Assembly (NCBI GenBank): GCA_024636405.1 | Contig: JAGXHC010000003.1 | Span: 1-7,649 of the forward strand | DNA length: 7,649 nucleotides | Direction of reading: 5' to 3' | Source: Sulfitobacter sp. | GTDB taxonomy: Bacteria; Pseudomonadota; Alphaproteobacteria; Rhodobacterales; Rhodobacteraceae | Shown here: piece by piece, positions 1 through 5,477 of the stretch | Numbering within the stretch: position 1 is the first letter of the stretch | Layout of the letters: each line of letters begins with the position of its first letter | Notes under the pieces: model-generated | What the model was told of the DNA's origin: nothing | Database searches by the model: none | What the model saw: only the letters and a program-made list of their open reading frames with translations | Program-made: the position numbers and the translations under genes

Positions 1-496
1 GGGGCGCATCGGATAGTTCCTCAGGCGCGGCGGGTCCCGATTTGGGTATATTTCCAGATGTTTCAGCCGCAGTGTCTGGCTGCGTTTTCGGCTGTTCATC
101 TGGCGCGGCGAACTCAAGCACTACGCCCTTTTCGCGCTCTGGGGGGGGCGGGGGCGCGATGTGCGGCCCCTCATCGTGGTCAAGCGTTTCGCCGCGTTCA
201 AGTTCGGATAGGGTCAATTCGTCCAACGGCGCTGAAAGGGAGGAGACGTGGCTCATCCCTTCTTCGCGCAGGATTTTCTGAACGCCTTTTATGGTCAGTC
301 CGTCATCATGCAAAAGTTTCTTGATACCGCCAAGCAGCAGCATGTCAGCAGGGCGGTAGTAGCGCCGCCCACCCGCCCGCTTGATCGGTTTGACCTGGCT
401 GAACTTGCTTTTCCAGAAGCGCAAAACATGCGCCTGGATGCCAAGCCAATCTGCGACTTCTGAAATGGTGCGAAATGCGTCTGGCGACTTGGCCAT
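1..496 (-). CDS. MerR-family HTH transcriptional regulator, C-terminally cut by the window edge
   Basis: The visible 165 residues start at the ATG at 494-496, four bases after the ihfA stop, so the gene is probably co-transcribed with ihfA; no clear Shine-Dalgarno sequence is seen. Residues 8-80 form a MerR-type winged helix-turn-helix: '[21 protein letters not shown]' is the recognition HTH, '[11 protein letters not shown]' (39-49) the wing, and '[24 protein letters not shown]' the following helices. This type is regularly found behind ihfA in Rhodobacterales. After about residue 85 the long dimerisation helix and effector domain of classical MerR proteins are not evident; instead there is an acidic, Pro/Ala/Glu-rich low-complexity tail with a five-proline run (115-119). 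No cysteine occurs in the visible part, which argues against thiol-based metal sensing. The 'FWKSKF' motif has Lys where I recall relatives having Glu. DNA-binding function is well supported; target and ligand are unknown. Confidence 0.88.
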   Translation of the reverse strand, partial: MAKSPDAFRTISEVADWLGIQAHVLRFWKSKFSQVKPIKRAGGRRYYRPADMLLLGGIKKLLHDDGLTIKGVQKILREEGMSHVSSLSAPLDELTLSELERGETLDHDEGPHIAPPPPPEREKGVVLEFAAPDEQPKTQPDTAAETSGNIPKSGPAAPEELSDAP

Positions 497-500
497 CAAA

Positions 501-803
501 TCACGACTTGTTGCCGTCCGCGACCCGGTCTTTCATCAGGTGCGAGGGACGAAAGGTCAGCACACGGCGCGGGTGGATCGGCACCTCTTCGCCGGTCTTG
601 GGGTTGCGGCCAACGCGGGCGGTTTTATCGCGTACGGAAAATGTCCCGAAAGAAGAAATCTTGACCTGTTCGCCGCTGACCAGCGAATCCGACATATGTT
701 CAAGAACTGCTTCCACCAGTTGCGCACTTTCGTTGCGTGACAGGCCCACTTCGCGGAAAACGGCCTCGCTCAGGTCCATCCGCGTCAATGTCTTGTTTGA
801 CAT
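501..803 (-). CDS. ihfA: Integration host factor subunit alpha
   Basis: This 100-residue protein is a typical IHF-alpha/HU-family length. IHF is a heterodimer with IHF-beta that bends DNA sharply at specific sites and shapes the nucleoid, replication, recombination and transcription. Visible features are the N-terminal helical dimerisation region (residues 1-45, '[21 protein letters not shown]'), '[14 protein letters not shown]' (48-60), and the beta-arm '[12 protein letters not shown]' (65-76) with the DNA-intercalating proline at 68. '[15 protein letters not shown]' completes the family signature. I chose the ATG at 801-803 rather than the in-frame ATG at 828-830, because the former gives the canonical '[11 protein letters not shown]' start and is preceded by a purine-rich GGGGGA, while the latter falls inside a predicted -10 box. 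The gene lies 109 bp after fabH and just before the MerR gene. Confidence 0.97.
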   Translation of the reverse strand: MSNKTLTRMDLSEAVFREVGLSRNESAQLVEAVLEHMSDSLVSGEQVKISSFGTFSVRDKTARVGRNPKTGEEVPIHPRRVLTFRPSHLMKDRVADGNKS

Positions 804-825
804 ACCATCCCCCATGATTTCGGGC

Positions 826-855
826 AGCATAGGCCGCTGTGAATTTCGGAGTCAA
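826..855 (-). promoter_or_regulatory. Candidate sigma-70 promoter of ihfA
   Basis: On the minus strand, TTGACT (850-855) and TATGCT (826-831) are separated by 18 bases. Transcription would start near 819, giving a leader of about 16 bases that still includes the GGGGGA ribosome-binding site. It is the best promoter-like pair in the 109-bp gap between fabH and ihfA, and would let ihfA-merR be transcribed independently of the upstream lipid genes. It rests on pattern match only. Confidence 0.5.
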
Positions 856-868
856 TATCAATGGCTTG
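856..868 (+). promoter_or_regulatory. Candidate IHF-binding site upstream of ihfA
   Basis: TATCAATGGCTTG matches every specified position of the E. coli IHF consensus WATCAANNNNTTR. It directly abuts the -35 hexamer of the candidate ihfA promoter, at about -37 to -49. E. coli ihfA is known to be negatively autoregulated, so a self-binding site here is plausible. Binding is an inference, and one other consensus match occurs by apparent chance inside uup (6452-6464). Confidence 0.4.
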
Positions 869-912
869 TGCCGCGCACTTTAGGCGGAAATCCTGTGCGT
901 TAAATCAGACGC

Positions 913-1884
913 TTACCAGCGCAGAACGACAGCACCCCAGGCCAGTCCGCCACCGATGGCTTCGGTCACGATAAGATCGCCCTGTTTGATCTGGTCACGG
1001 TCGCGGCCCACTGACATGGCCAGCGGAATGGAGGCAGCAGAGGTGTTGCCGTGGTCCTGAACCGTGACAACAACCTGATCCATCGGCAGCCCAAGTTTCT
1101 TGGCGGTGCCCTGAATAATGCGGATATTGGCCTGATGCGGCACGATCCAGTCGACGTCATCCGACGTCACCCCGGCACGGTGCATGGCCGTGGTCGCGGT
1201 CGCGGCAAGCTTTTCAACCGCGTGGCGGAACACTTGATTGCCCTGCATCCGCAGATACCCGGTGGTGCCCGTGCTGACGCCGCCATCGACATAAAGCAGA
1301 TCACGGTAGCGCCCGTCAGAGTTCAGATCAGTCGCCAGAATACCGCGATCGGCAGACGTGCCCGCGCCGTCCTGTGCCTCCAGCAACAGCGCGCCTGCAC
1401 CATCGCCAAAAAGCACGCAAGTGGACCGGTCTGTCCAGTCCATGATGCGGCTGAAGGTTTCCGCACCTATCACCAGAACACGGCGCGCCTGGCCGGACAT
1501 GATCAGCGCGTTGGCATTGCTCAGCGCAAAGACAAAGCCCGCGCACACGGCCTGCACGTCAAAGGCAAAACCGCCGGTCATGCCCAATTCTGCCTGCACC
1601 ATGGTTGCGGCGGAAGGAAAGGTGAAATCGGCGGTCGAGGTGGCGAGAATGATCGCGTCCACATCAGACGCGGCCATACCGGCATCGGCCAGCGCCGCGC
1701 GCGCGGCATGGGTTGCCATCATTGATGTATTCTCGCCATCACCGGCAAAATGGCGTCGCTCAATCCCCGAGCGGGACCTGATCCAGGCGTCGTCGGTGTC
1801 GAGTGTCTTGGAACACTCTTCATTTTCCACAATGCGTTCCGGCAGATAGTGGCCACATCCAATAACAACGGCGCGCAGGGTCAT
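913..1884 (-). CDS. fabH: Beta-ketoacyl-ACP synthase III
   Basis: The 323-residue protein catalyses the first condensation of type II fatty acid synthesis, joining acetyl-CoA (or a short branched acyl-CoA) to malonyl-ACP to give acetoacetyl-ACP in the cytoplasm. The thiolase-fold catalytic triad is visible: Cys114 in 'DVQAVCAGF', His250 in 'WIVPHQANIRI', and Asn280 in 'DHGNTSAASIP' (E. coli counterparts Cys112, His244, Asn274). 'TDDAWIRSRSGIERR' near residues 30-44 and the C-terminal 'GGGLAWGAVVLRW' are further family hallmarks. Length is normal and no key residue is missing. The ATG start overlaps the plsX stop (ATGA at 1881-1884), indicating translational coupling. Primer specificity (acetyl versus branched) cannot be judged from sequence. 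Confidence 0.97.
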   Translation of the reverse strand: MTLRAVVIGCGHYLPERIVENEECSKTLDTDDAWIRSRSGIERRHFAGDGENTSMMATHAARAALADAGMAASDVDAIILATSTADFTFPSAATMVQAELGMTGGFAFDVQAVCAGFVFALSNANALIMSGQARRVLVIGAETFSRIMDWTDRSTCVLFGDGAGALLLEAQDGAGTSADRGILATDLNSDGRYRDLLYVDGGVSTGTTGYLRMQGNQVFRHAVEKLAATATTAMHRAGVTSDDVDWIVPHQANIRIIQGTAKKLGLPMDQVVVTVQDHGNTSAASIPLAMSVGRDRDQIKQGDLIVTEAIGGGLAWGAVVLRW

Positions 1885-2957
1885 TCGCTGGGCTCCTCTG
1901 ACGGCAGGGTTGCAGCGACACGCGCGGCAAGCTTGTCGTTGAATTTGCTCTCCGATAATTGCGCCGCCAGTTTGATGGCCGCGGAAACGCCGGTGGCATC
2001 CGCAGAGCCATGCGATTTTACCACAGTGCCGTTCAGCCCCAGAAAGACGCCGCCGTTGACGCGGCGCGGGTCCACGGTTTTGCTTAAGCGGCGCAGGGAC
2101 GTATAGGCAAGCAGCGAGGCAAAGCGCGACATCAGTGAATGCTTGAACGCCTCGCGCAGACGGTTTCCGATCATGGTTGCGGTGCCTTCGCCGGTCTTGA
2201 TGGCGATATTGCCGGTAAAACCATCGGTCACGATCACGTCCGCGCGGCTGCCGGAAATGTCACCACCTTCGACAAAGCCCACAAATTCAAGCCCCGCATT
2301 TTCTGCGTTGGAGCGAATCAGATCATAGGCTTCTTTTAATTCCGTGCGGCCCTTGTGTTCTTCTGTGCCAACGTTCAGCAGACCGACACGGGGGCATTTG
2401 AGGTCCATACCGTTGCGCGCATAGGACGCCCCCATCAGCGCAAAGCGCAGCAGATCATCGGCATCGGCGCGCACGTCTGCCCCCACATCCAGCATGACGT
2501 TGAATTTCTGTGGATTGGACGACGGATAAAGCACGGCAATAGCAGGCCGGTTTACGCCGGGCAGTTTCTTGAGCCGGATCATCGACAGCGCCATCAGCGC
2601 GCCGGTATTGCCGCACGATACAGCAACGGCCGCTTCGCCGGTGCGCACGGAATCAATGGCAGACCACATCGACGTGTCCTTGCCATTGCGCACAATCTGG
2701 CTGGGCTTGTCGTCCATGGTGACGACGTCCTGCGCATGGCGGATCTCGCACCGGTCATTCAGCTCGGGCCGCTTGGCGACAAGCGGGGTAAGCACGGCCT
2801 GGTCGCCATGCAGGATGAATGCAATGTCGGGATTCAGCCGCGCAGATTCCGCGCACCCGGCAACAACGATTGCCGGGCCCTGATCACCCCCCATGGCATC
2901 CACGGAAATGAGGGTGTGTCTGGCCTTCGCGGAGTGCTGATCGGTCTGGGCCGTCAT
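1881..2957 (-). CDS. plsX: Phosphate acyltransferase (acyl-ACP:phosphate transacylase)
   Basis: PlsX converts long-chain acyl-ACP and orthophosphate to acyl-phosphate, the donor used by the membrane acyltransferase PlsY in the first step of phosphatidic acid synthesis. It is a soluble or peripheral membrane protein. Counted from the ATG at 2955-2957 it has 358 residues, normal for the family. Motifs in order are 'SVDAMGGDQGP' (18-28), 'SCGNTGALM' (114-122), 'LDVGADVRAD' (156-165), 'NVGTEEHKGR' (195-204), 'FVEGGDI' (228-234), 'VTDGFTGNIAIKTGEG' (243-258) and 'GGVFLGLNGTVVKSHG' (302-317). An in-frame ATG six codons upstream (2973-2975) is the alternative start. I prefer 2957 because it gives the 'MTAQTDQ' beginning I recall from related proteins; neither has a strong Shine-Dalgarno sequence. 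It sits 43 bp after rpmF and overlaps fabH by 4 bp. Confidence 0.96.
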   Translation of the reverse strand: MTAQTDQHSAKARHTLISVDAMGGDQGPAIVVAGCAESARLNPDIAFILHGDQAVLTPLVAKRPELNDRCEIRHAQDVVTMDDKPSQIVRNGKDTSMWSAIDSVRTGEAAVAVSCGNTGALMALSMIRLKKLPGVNRPAIAVLYPSSNPQKFNVMLDVGADVRADADDLLRFALMGASYARNGMDLKCPRVGLLNVGTEEHKGRTELKEAYDLIRSNAENAGLEFVGFVEGGDISGSRADVIVTDGFTGNIAIKTGEGTATMIGNRLREAFKHSLMSRFASLLAYTSLRRLSKTVDPRRVNGGVFLGLNGTVVKSHGSADATGVSAAIKLAAQLSESKFNDKLAARVAATLPSEEPSE

Positions 2958-3000
2958 TCGGTGCGAATGCCTCATGTGGTCTGGTGCTGAAGCGGCCAGC

Positions 3001-3207
3001 TTATGCTGCGTCTTCGTCGAGGTCCACTTCCTCGGTCAGTGCAACGACTTCGGTGTCGTCGTAATGGCCGCAGGCTGCACAGATGTGATGCGGGCGCTTC
3101 AGCTCACCGCAGTTGGAACACTCGTTTGGGTTTGCGGCCACAAGCGAATCGTGTGCACGCCGATTGTTGCGGCGCGATTTGGATACTTTATTCTGCTGGA
3201 CAGCCAT
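3001..3207 (-). CDS. rpmF: Large ribosomal subunit protein bL32
   Basis: This 68-residue protein starts with the canonical bL32 sequence '[20 protein letters not shown]', the basic rRNA-binding N-terminus. A zinc ribbon follows with two CxxC pairs, Cys30/Cys33 ('CSNC') and Cys43/Cys46 ('CAAC'), so this is the zinc-binding (C+) paralog. The tail is acidic ('[10 protein letters not shown]'). The ATG at 3205-3207 has AAAGG eight bases upstream; the reading frame stays open further upstream to 3348, but that stretch resembles no bL32 sequence and is not used. The gene lies between a DUF177 gene and plsX, as in many bacteria, which couples ribosome and membrane-lipid genes. Confidence 0.97.
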   Translation of the reverse strand: MAVQQNKVSKSRRNNRRAHDSLVAANPNECSNCGELKRPHHICAACGHYDDTEVVALTEEVDLDEDAA

Positions 3208-3346
3208 GACTGGTGCCTTTGTCTTTGGGGCCAAGTCGCGCAGCGTGCACAGCTTGGCGGTGTTTCGGATCAATCCCGTTTCGGGCGTGACGTGCGTGTA
3301 GGCCGTAGCCTGCGTGATGTCCAACCTTAATTGGGGTGAGGCGGGC

Positions 3347-3374
3347 AAAATACTGTGAAACGCAGATCATGCAA
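3347..3374 (-). promoter_or_regulatory. Weak candidate promoter in the DUF177-rpmF gap
   Basis: The 195-bp gap between the DUF177 stop and rpmF holds TTGCAT (3369-3374) and TATTTT (3347-3352), minus strand, spaced by 16 bases. A second possibility is TTGGAC (3319-3324) with TACACG (3295-3300), spaced by 18. Either would let rpmF-plsX-fabH be expressed apart from the DUF177 gene. If the first is used, rpmF has a leader of about 130 bases in which I saw no convincing structure. Support is weak. Confidence 0.25.
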
Positions 3375-3402
3375 GCAGGTTATTGCACGGCGTGGCGCGG
3401 GC

Positions 3403-3954
3403 TCAGGTATCGTCCTCTTCAAGGCGCGTGCGCAGCCCGGCGAGCCCCGCAAACGGACGGGCATCTTCATCGGTCATCGGTACATCGCCCGGTTTGGTAT
3501 AGACCATCTGGCCCAGTTCCGCCGCGTCCTTGCGTGGATATTCAGGCACCGCCAGCGCCAAGGCTTCGATCATGGCGTTCACGGGGTCAATCCAATGGCC
3601 CAATGGCTCAAGCGTGTCATCAGCGGGCATTTCGGCTTCCGGCTCATCGGGCATCTCGTAATTTCGCAGGTATTGCCGCACGACATCCACGTCGATCCGG
3701 GTTGTGACCGGCTCCAGCGTGACGATGCAGGGCTGCACGACGGTGGCCCCCAACCGCGCTTCAAGCCGCCAGTCGCTGCCGCCCTGTGCCACCACCCGCC
3801 CTTCAAAGCTCAGCTTGCGCAGGGCCGACAGGTCAAGCGCGGTGGCAATTTCAGCCATTTCTTCCGGTGTGGGGCGCTGGGAAAATCCGTTCAGCGCGGT
3901 CTGTGACAGATCGGCAACGCGCAGGGCGGTCGGGCTGGGGGGCGTGCGGGACAT
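3403..3954 (-). CDS. DUF177 (YceD-family) protein
   Basis: This 183-residue protein is recognised as DUF177/YceD from its central motif 'VVQPCIVTLEPVTTRIDVDVVRQYL' (73-96), its C-terminal 'WIDPVNAMIEALALAVPEYPRKD' (121-143), and its position immediately before rpmF. Family members are linked genetically to rRNA metabolism, including 23S rRNA accumulation in plants and bacteria, but the biochemical activity is not settled. Only the first cysteine of the family's Cys-rich motif is retained (Cys76; Thr79 and Glu81 follow where other lineages carry more Cys or Arg), which seems usual for alphaproteobacteria. An acidic stretch lies at 99-114 ('EMPDEPEAEMPADDTLEP'). The ATG at 3952-3954 was chosen because the frame upstream crosses the divergent promoter region and codes for nothing recognisable. 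No clear Shine-Dalgarno sequence is seen. Confidence 0.92.
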   Translation of the reverse strand: MSRTPPSPTALRVADLSQTALNGFSQRPTPEEMAEIATALDLSALRKLSFEGRVVAQGGSDWRLEARLGATVVQPCIVTLEPVTTRIDVDVVRQYLRNYEMPDEPEAEMPADDTLEPLGHWIDPVNAMIEALALAVPEYPRKDAAELGQMVYTKPGDVPMTDEDARPFAGLAGLRTRLEEDDT

Positions 3955-3993
3955 GACTGCGACAACTTTCGTTTCTTGAAGTGAAGGGGCACC

Positions 3994-4021
3994 TTGGTGT
4001 ATGCGGAATAAAAGCCATAAT
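3994..4021 (+). promoter_or_regulatory. Candidate promoter of bamE
   Basis: TTGGTG (3994-3999) and CATAAT (4016-4021) are separated by 16 bases in the 92-bp divergent region. The predicted start near 4028 gives a short leader that carries the bamE ribosome-binding site AGAGGG. The pair overlaps the candidate minus-strand promoter for the DUF177 gene. Confidence 0.45.
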
Positions 4022-4033
4022 CCCCAAGGGCAA
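4005..4033 (-). promoter_or_regulatory. Candidate promoter of the DUF177-rpmF-plsX-fabH cluster
   Basis: On the minus strand, TTGCCC (4028-4033) and TATTCC (4005-4010) are 17 bases apart. The predicted start near 3998 leaves a leader of about 44 bases before the DUF177 ATG. The pair shares DNA with the oppositely oriented bamE promoter candidate, so RNA polymerase could hardly occupy both at once. It rests on pattern match only. Confidence 0.35.
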
Positions 4034-4046
4034 GAGGGCAGACAAA

Positions 4047-4511
4047 ATGCGAAAGACCAGACGTGCCGGATCAAACGCACTTTGTGCTGTGGCCGCATTG
4101 GCATTGATACCTCTCGGCGCTTGTACACCACAATACCAGAACCACGGCTATGTGCCGCCGCAAGACGCGCTTGACCAGATTTCCGTCGGTACGGACACCC
4201 GTGAAACGGTGGCCGAAAAGGTCGGCGTACCGGCCTCGTCCGGCGTGTTGGAAAACAGCGGCTATTATTATGTAAGGATGCGCAAACGGTCGATCGGCCC
4301 CTTGGCACCCAAGGAAATCGAACGTGAAGTCGTTGCCATCAGTTTCAGCGATCAGGGCATCGTGCAGAACGTGGAACGCTTTGGCATGGAGCGCGGGCAG
4401 GTTGTGCCGCTGTCGCGCCGGGTGACATCCTCCCCGGTCAGCAACAAAAGCTTCCTGCGCCAGCTTCTGGGCAATCTGGGGCGGTTTAGTCCGGCCGGTC
4501 TGGGCGGATAG
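4047..4511 (+). CDS. bamE: Outer membrane protein assembly factor BamE (SmpA/OmlA-family lipoprotein)
   Basis: BamE is an accessory lipoprotein of the BAM complex, which folds beta-barrel proteins into the outer membrane. The 154-residue product has a lipoprotein signal peptide: basic 'MRKTRR', a hydrophobic core from about residue 11 to 24, and lipobox 'LGAC' with Cys26 as the acylated residue. Thr27 follows, not Asp, which fits outer-membrane sorting. The SmpA/OmlA fold signature is 'LDQISVGTDTRETVAEKVGVPASSG' (46-70), followed by 'GYYYVRMRKR' and 'REVVAISFSDQGIVQNVERFG', the beta-strands of the domain. I chose the ATG at 4047 because AGAGGG lies eight bases upstream and the signal peptide begins there; earlier in-frame starts would add a non-signal extension. 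It is transcribed divergently from the DUF177 gene, with the OlsB-like gene 50 bp downstream. Confidence 0.94.
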   Translation: MRKTRRAGSNALCAVAALALIPLGACTPQYQNHGYVPPQDALDQISVGTDTRETVAEKVGVPASSGVLENSGYYYVRMRKRSIGPLAPKEIEREVVAISFSDQGIVQNVERFGMERGQVVPLSRRVTSSPVSNKSFLRQLLGNLGRFSPAGLGG

Positions 4512-4561
4512 GCAAAGCCCGTGCGGTTCTCTCGGGGGGGGCACGAGCGCCTGAGGTTGCA

Positions 4562-5293
4562 ATGAACATAATCACGCCACCGCTGGCCCGTTACGCGGCC
4601 CGCGCTGCGATTACCGCCGCGGATGTTGCGGCCGCACTGGCGTTGCGGCGGCGTTGTTTTACGCCGATTGCCGGGCAGGACGGCGACGCCTTTGATGCGC
4701 GCACCACCCATATGCTGATCGAAGACCGCGCCAGCGGTGCGCTGGTTTGCTGTTTCCGCCTGCTGCTGCTGCGCGGCGCCGACCTGACCCAAAGCTATGC
4801 CGCACAGTATTACGATCTGTCCGCGCTCCAAGACTATGACGGTATGTTGATGGAGCTGGGGCGGTTCTGCATCGACCCCAATCGGCGCGATCCCGATATT
4901 CTGCGCGTGGCCTGGGGGGCGATGACCAACTTCGTCGATGCCAATGATGTGCGGCTGCTGTTTGGCTGTTCGTCCTTTGCCGGCGTGGATCCGGCGCGGC
5001 ACCTGGATGCTTTTGCAATGCTGCGCGCGCGCCACCTTGCGCCGCCGCGCTGGCGGCCAGGGATTCGGGCGCCAGAGATCTGTCGCTTTGGCGCCCGCCT
5101 GCGCCGCAAGCCGGATGCGAAAAAGGCGATGATTGCGATGCCGCCGCTGCTGCGGACCTATCTGATGATGGGCGGCTGGGTCAGCGACCATGCAGTTGTG
5201 GATCATCAGATGAATACGCTGCACGTCTTTACCGGCCTTGAAATCGATGCAATCCCTGAAAGCCGCAAACGGCTGCTGCGCGCACTGGTCTGA
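4562..5293 (+). CDS. olsB: OlsB-like GNAT acyltransferase (ornithine-acyl-ACP N-acyltransferase family)
   Basis: OlsB transfers a 3-hydroxyacyl chain from ACP to the alpha-amino group of ornithine, giving lyso-ornithine lipid, the first step of phosphorus-free ornithine lipid synthesis. The 243-residue protein carries the family's pattern: 'ALRRRCFT' (27-34), a conserved acyl-binding core 'GALVCCFRLLLL' (59-70), 'MELGRFCIDPNRRDPDILRVAWGAM' (97-121), 'LLFGCSSFAGVDP' (132-144), and the C-terminal 'PPLLRTYLMMGGWVSDHAVVDHQMNTLHVF' (194-223). The latter motifs separate OlsB-type N-acyltransferases from ordinary acetyltransferases. There is no signal peptide or membrane helix. GAGG five bases before the ATG supports the start. 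OlsB is often next to olsA, which completes the lipid; no olsA follows here. The family is confident; ornithine as substrate is inferred from homology. Confidence 0.82.
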   Translation: MNIITPPLARYAARAAITAADVAAALALRRRCFTPIAGQDGDAFDARTTHMLIEDRASGALVCCFRLLLLRGADLTQSYAAQYYDLSALQDYDGMLMELGRFCIDPNRRDPDILRVAWGAMTNFVDANDVRLLFGCSSFAGVDPARHLDAFAMLRARHLAPPRWRPGIRAPEICRFGARLRRKPDAKKAMIAMPPLLRTYLMMGGWVSDHAVVDHQMNTLHVFTGLEIDAIPESRKRLLRALV

Positions 5294-5309
5294 ACACCCA
5301 TGCACACTG

Positions 5310-5370
5310 CCCCCCCCATTCTTCTGGCCTGAAATATCCCGGGGTCTGGGGCAGCGCCCCAGTCTGCCTC
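5310..5370 (+). terminator. Terminator-like hairpin and likely dispersed intergenic motif after olsB
   Basis: A C8 tract (5310-5317) is followed by TTCTGGCCTGAAATATCCC (5322-5340), GGGG, and a perfect 7-bp stem CTGGGGC/GCCCCAG (5346-5352 and 5356-5362) with a three-base AGC loop. No U-run follows, so it is not a standard intrinsic terminator. From memory, similar 'GCCTGAAATATCCCGGGG' plus G/C hairpin units are common between genes in Rhodobacteraceae, so it is probably a dispersed element that ends or stabilises transcripts. It closes the bamE-olsB unit. Confidence 0.5.
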
Positions 5371-5388
5371 TAATACGTACACGAATTA
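5371..5388. repeat. AT-rich imperfect palindrome upstream of uup
   Basis: TAATACGTACACGAATTA equals its own reverse complement at 14 of 18 positions, with half-sites TAATnCGT and ACGnATTA. It lies directly after the hairpin and 90 bp before the uup start. The size and symmetry suit a dimeric repressor operator, but no regulator is identified. Confidence 0.35.
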
Positions 5389-5442
5389 GACACTGAGCGG
5401 CACAAACGGCTCGGATTTTGATCGGTTTGCAAGCAAGGGACA

Positions 5443-5471
5443 TTGACGCCGCGACGCAGCACAGATAGCTG
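5443..5471 (+). promoter_or_regulatory. Weak candidate promoter of uup
   Basis: TTGACG (5443-5448) is a good -35 box; the best partner at 17 bases is TAGCTG (5466-5471), a poor -10 box. Transcription would begin at or next to the ATG at 5478, which would make the message leaderless. This agrees with the lack of a Shine-Dalgarno sequence before uup, but the evidence is thin. Confidence 0.25.
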
Positions 5472-5477
5472 GCTGGC

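Noticed and set aside
804..830. Upstream ATG for ihfA adding nine residues
   Set aside because: It would lie in the predicted -10 box, and the extension is not part of IHF-alpha.
897..912. GCGT/ACGC hairpin just after the fabH stop as a terminator
   Set aside because: Only four base pairs with an eight-base loop and no U-run.
1051..1725. Open frame of 224 codons on the plus strand inside fabH
   Set aside because: Opposite a complete, catalytically intact fabH; His/Arg/Gly-rich with no recognisable motif.
3208..3348. N-terminal extension of rpmF to an upstream ATG
   Set aside because: The added 47 residues match nothing in bL32, whereas the ATG at 3205-3207 gives the exact family N-terminus with a good ribosome-binding site.
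3955..4308. N-terminal extension of the DUF177 protein across the divergent region and into bamE
   Set aside because: It would overlap the signal peptide region of bamE on the other strand and has no family similarity; the ATG at 3952-3954 gives a normal-length protein.
4512..4561. CGTGC/GCACG pairing between bamE and olsB as a terminator
   Set aside because: Five base pairs around a long loop containing the G8 tract, with no U-run; the 50-bp spacing fits one transcript.
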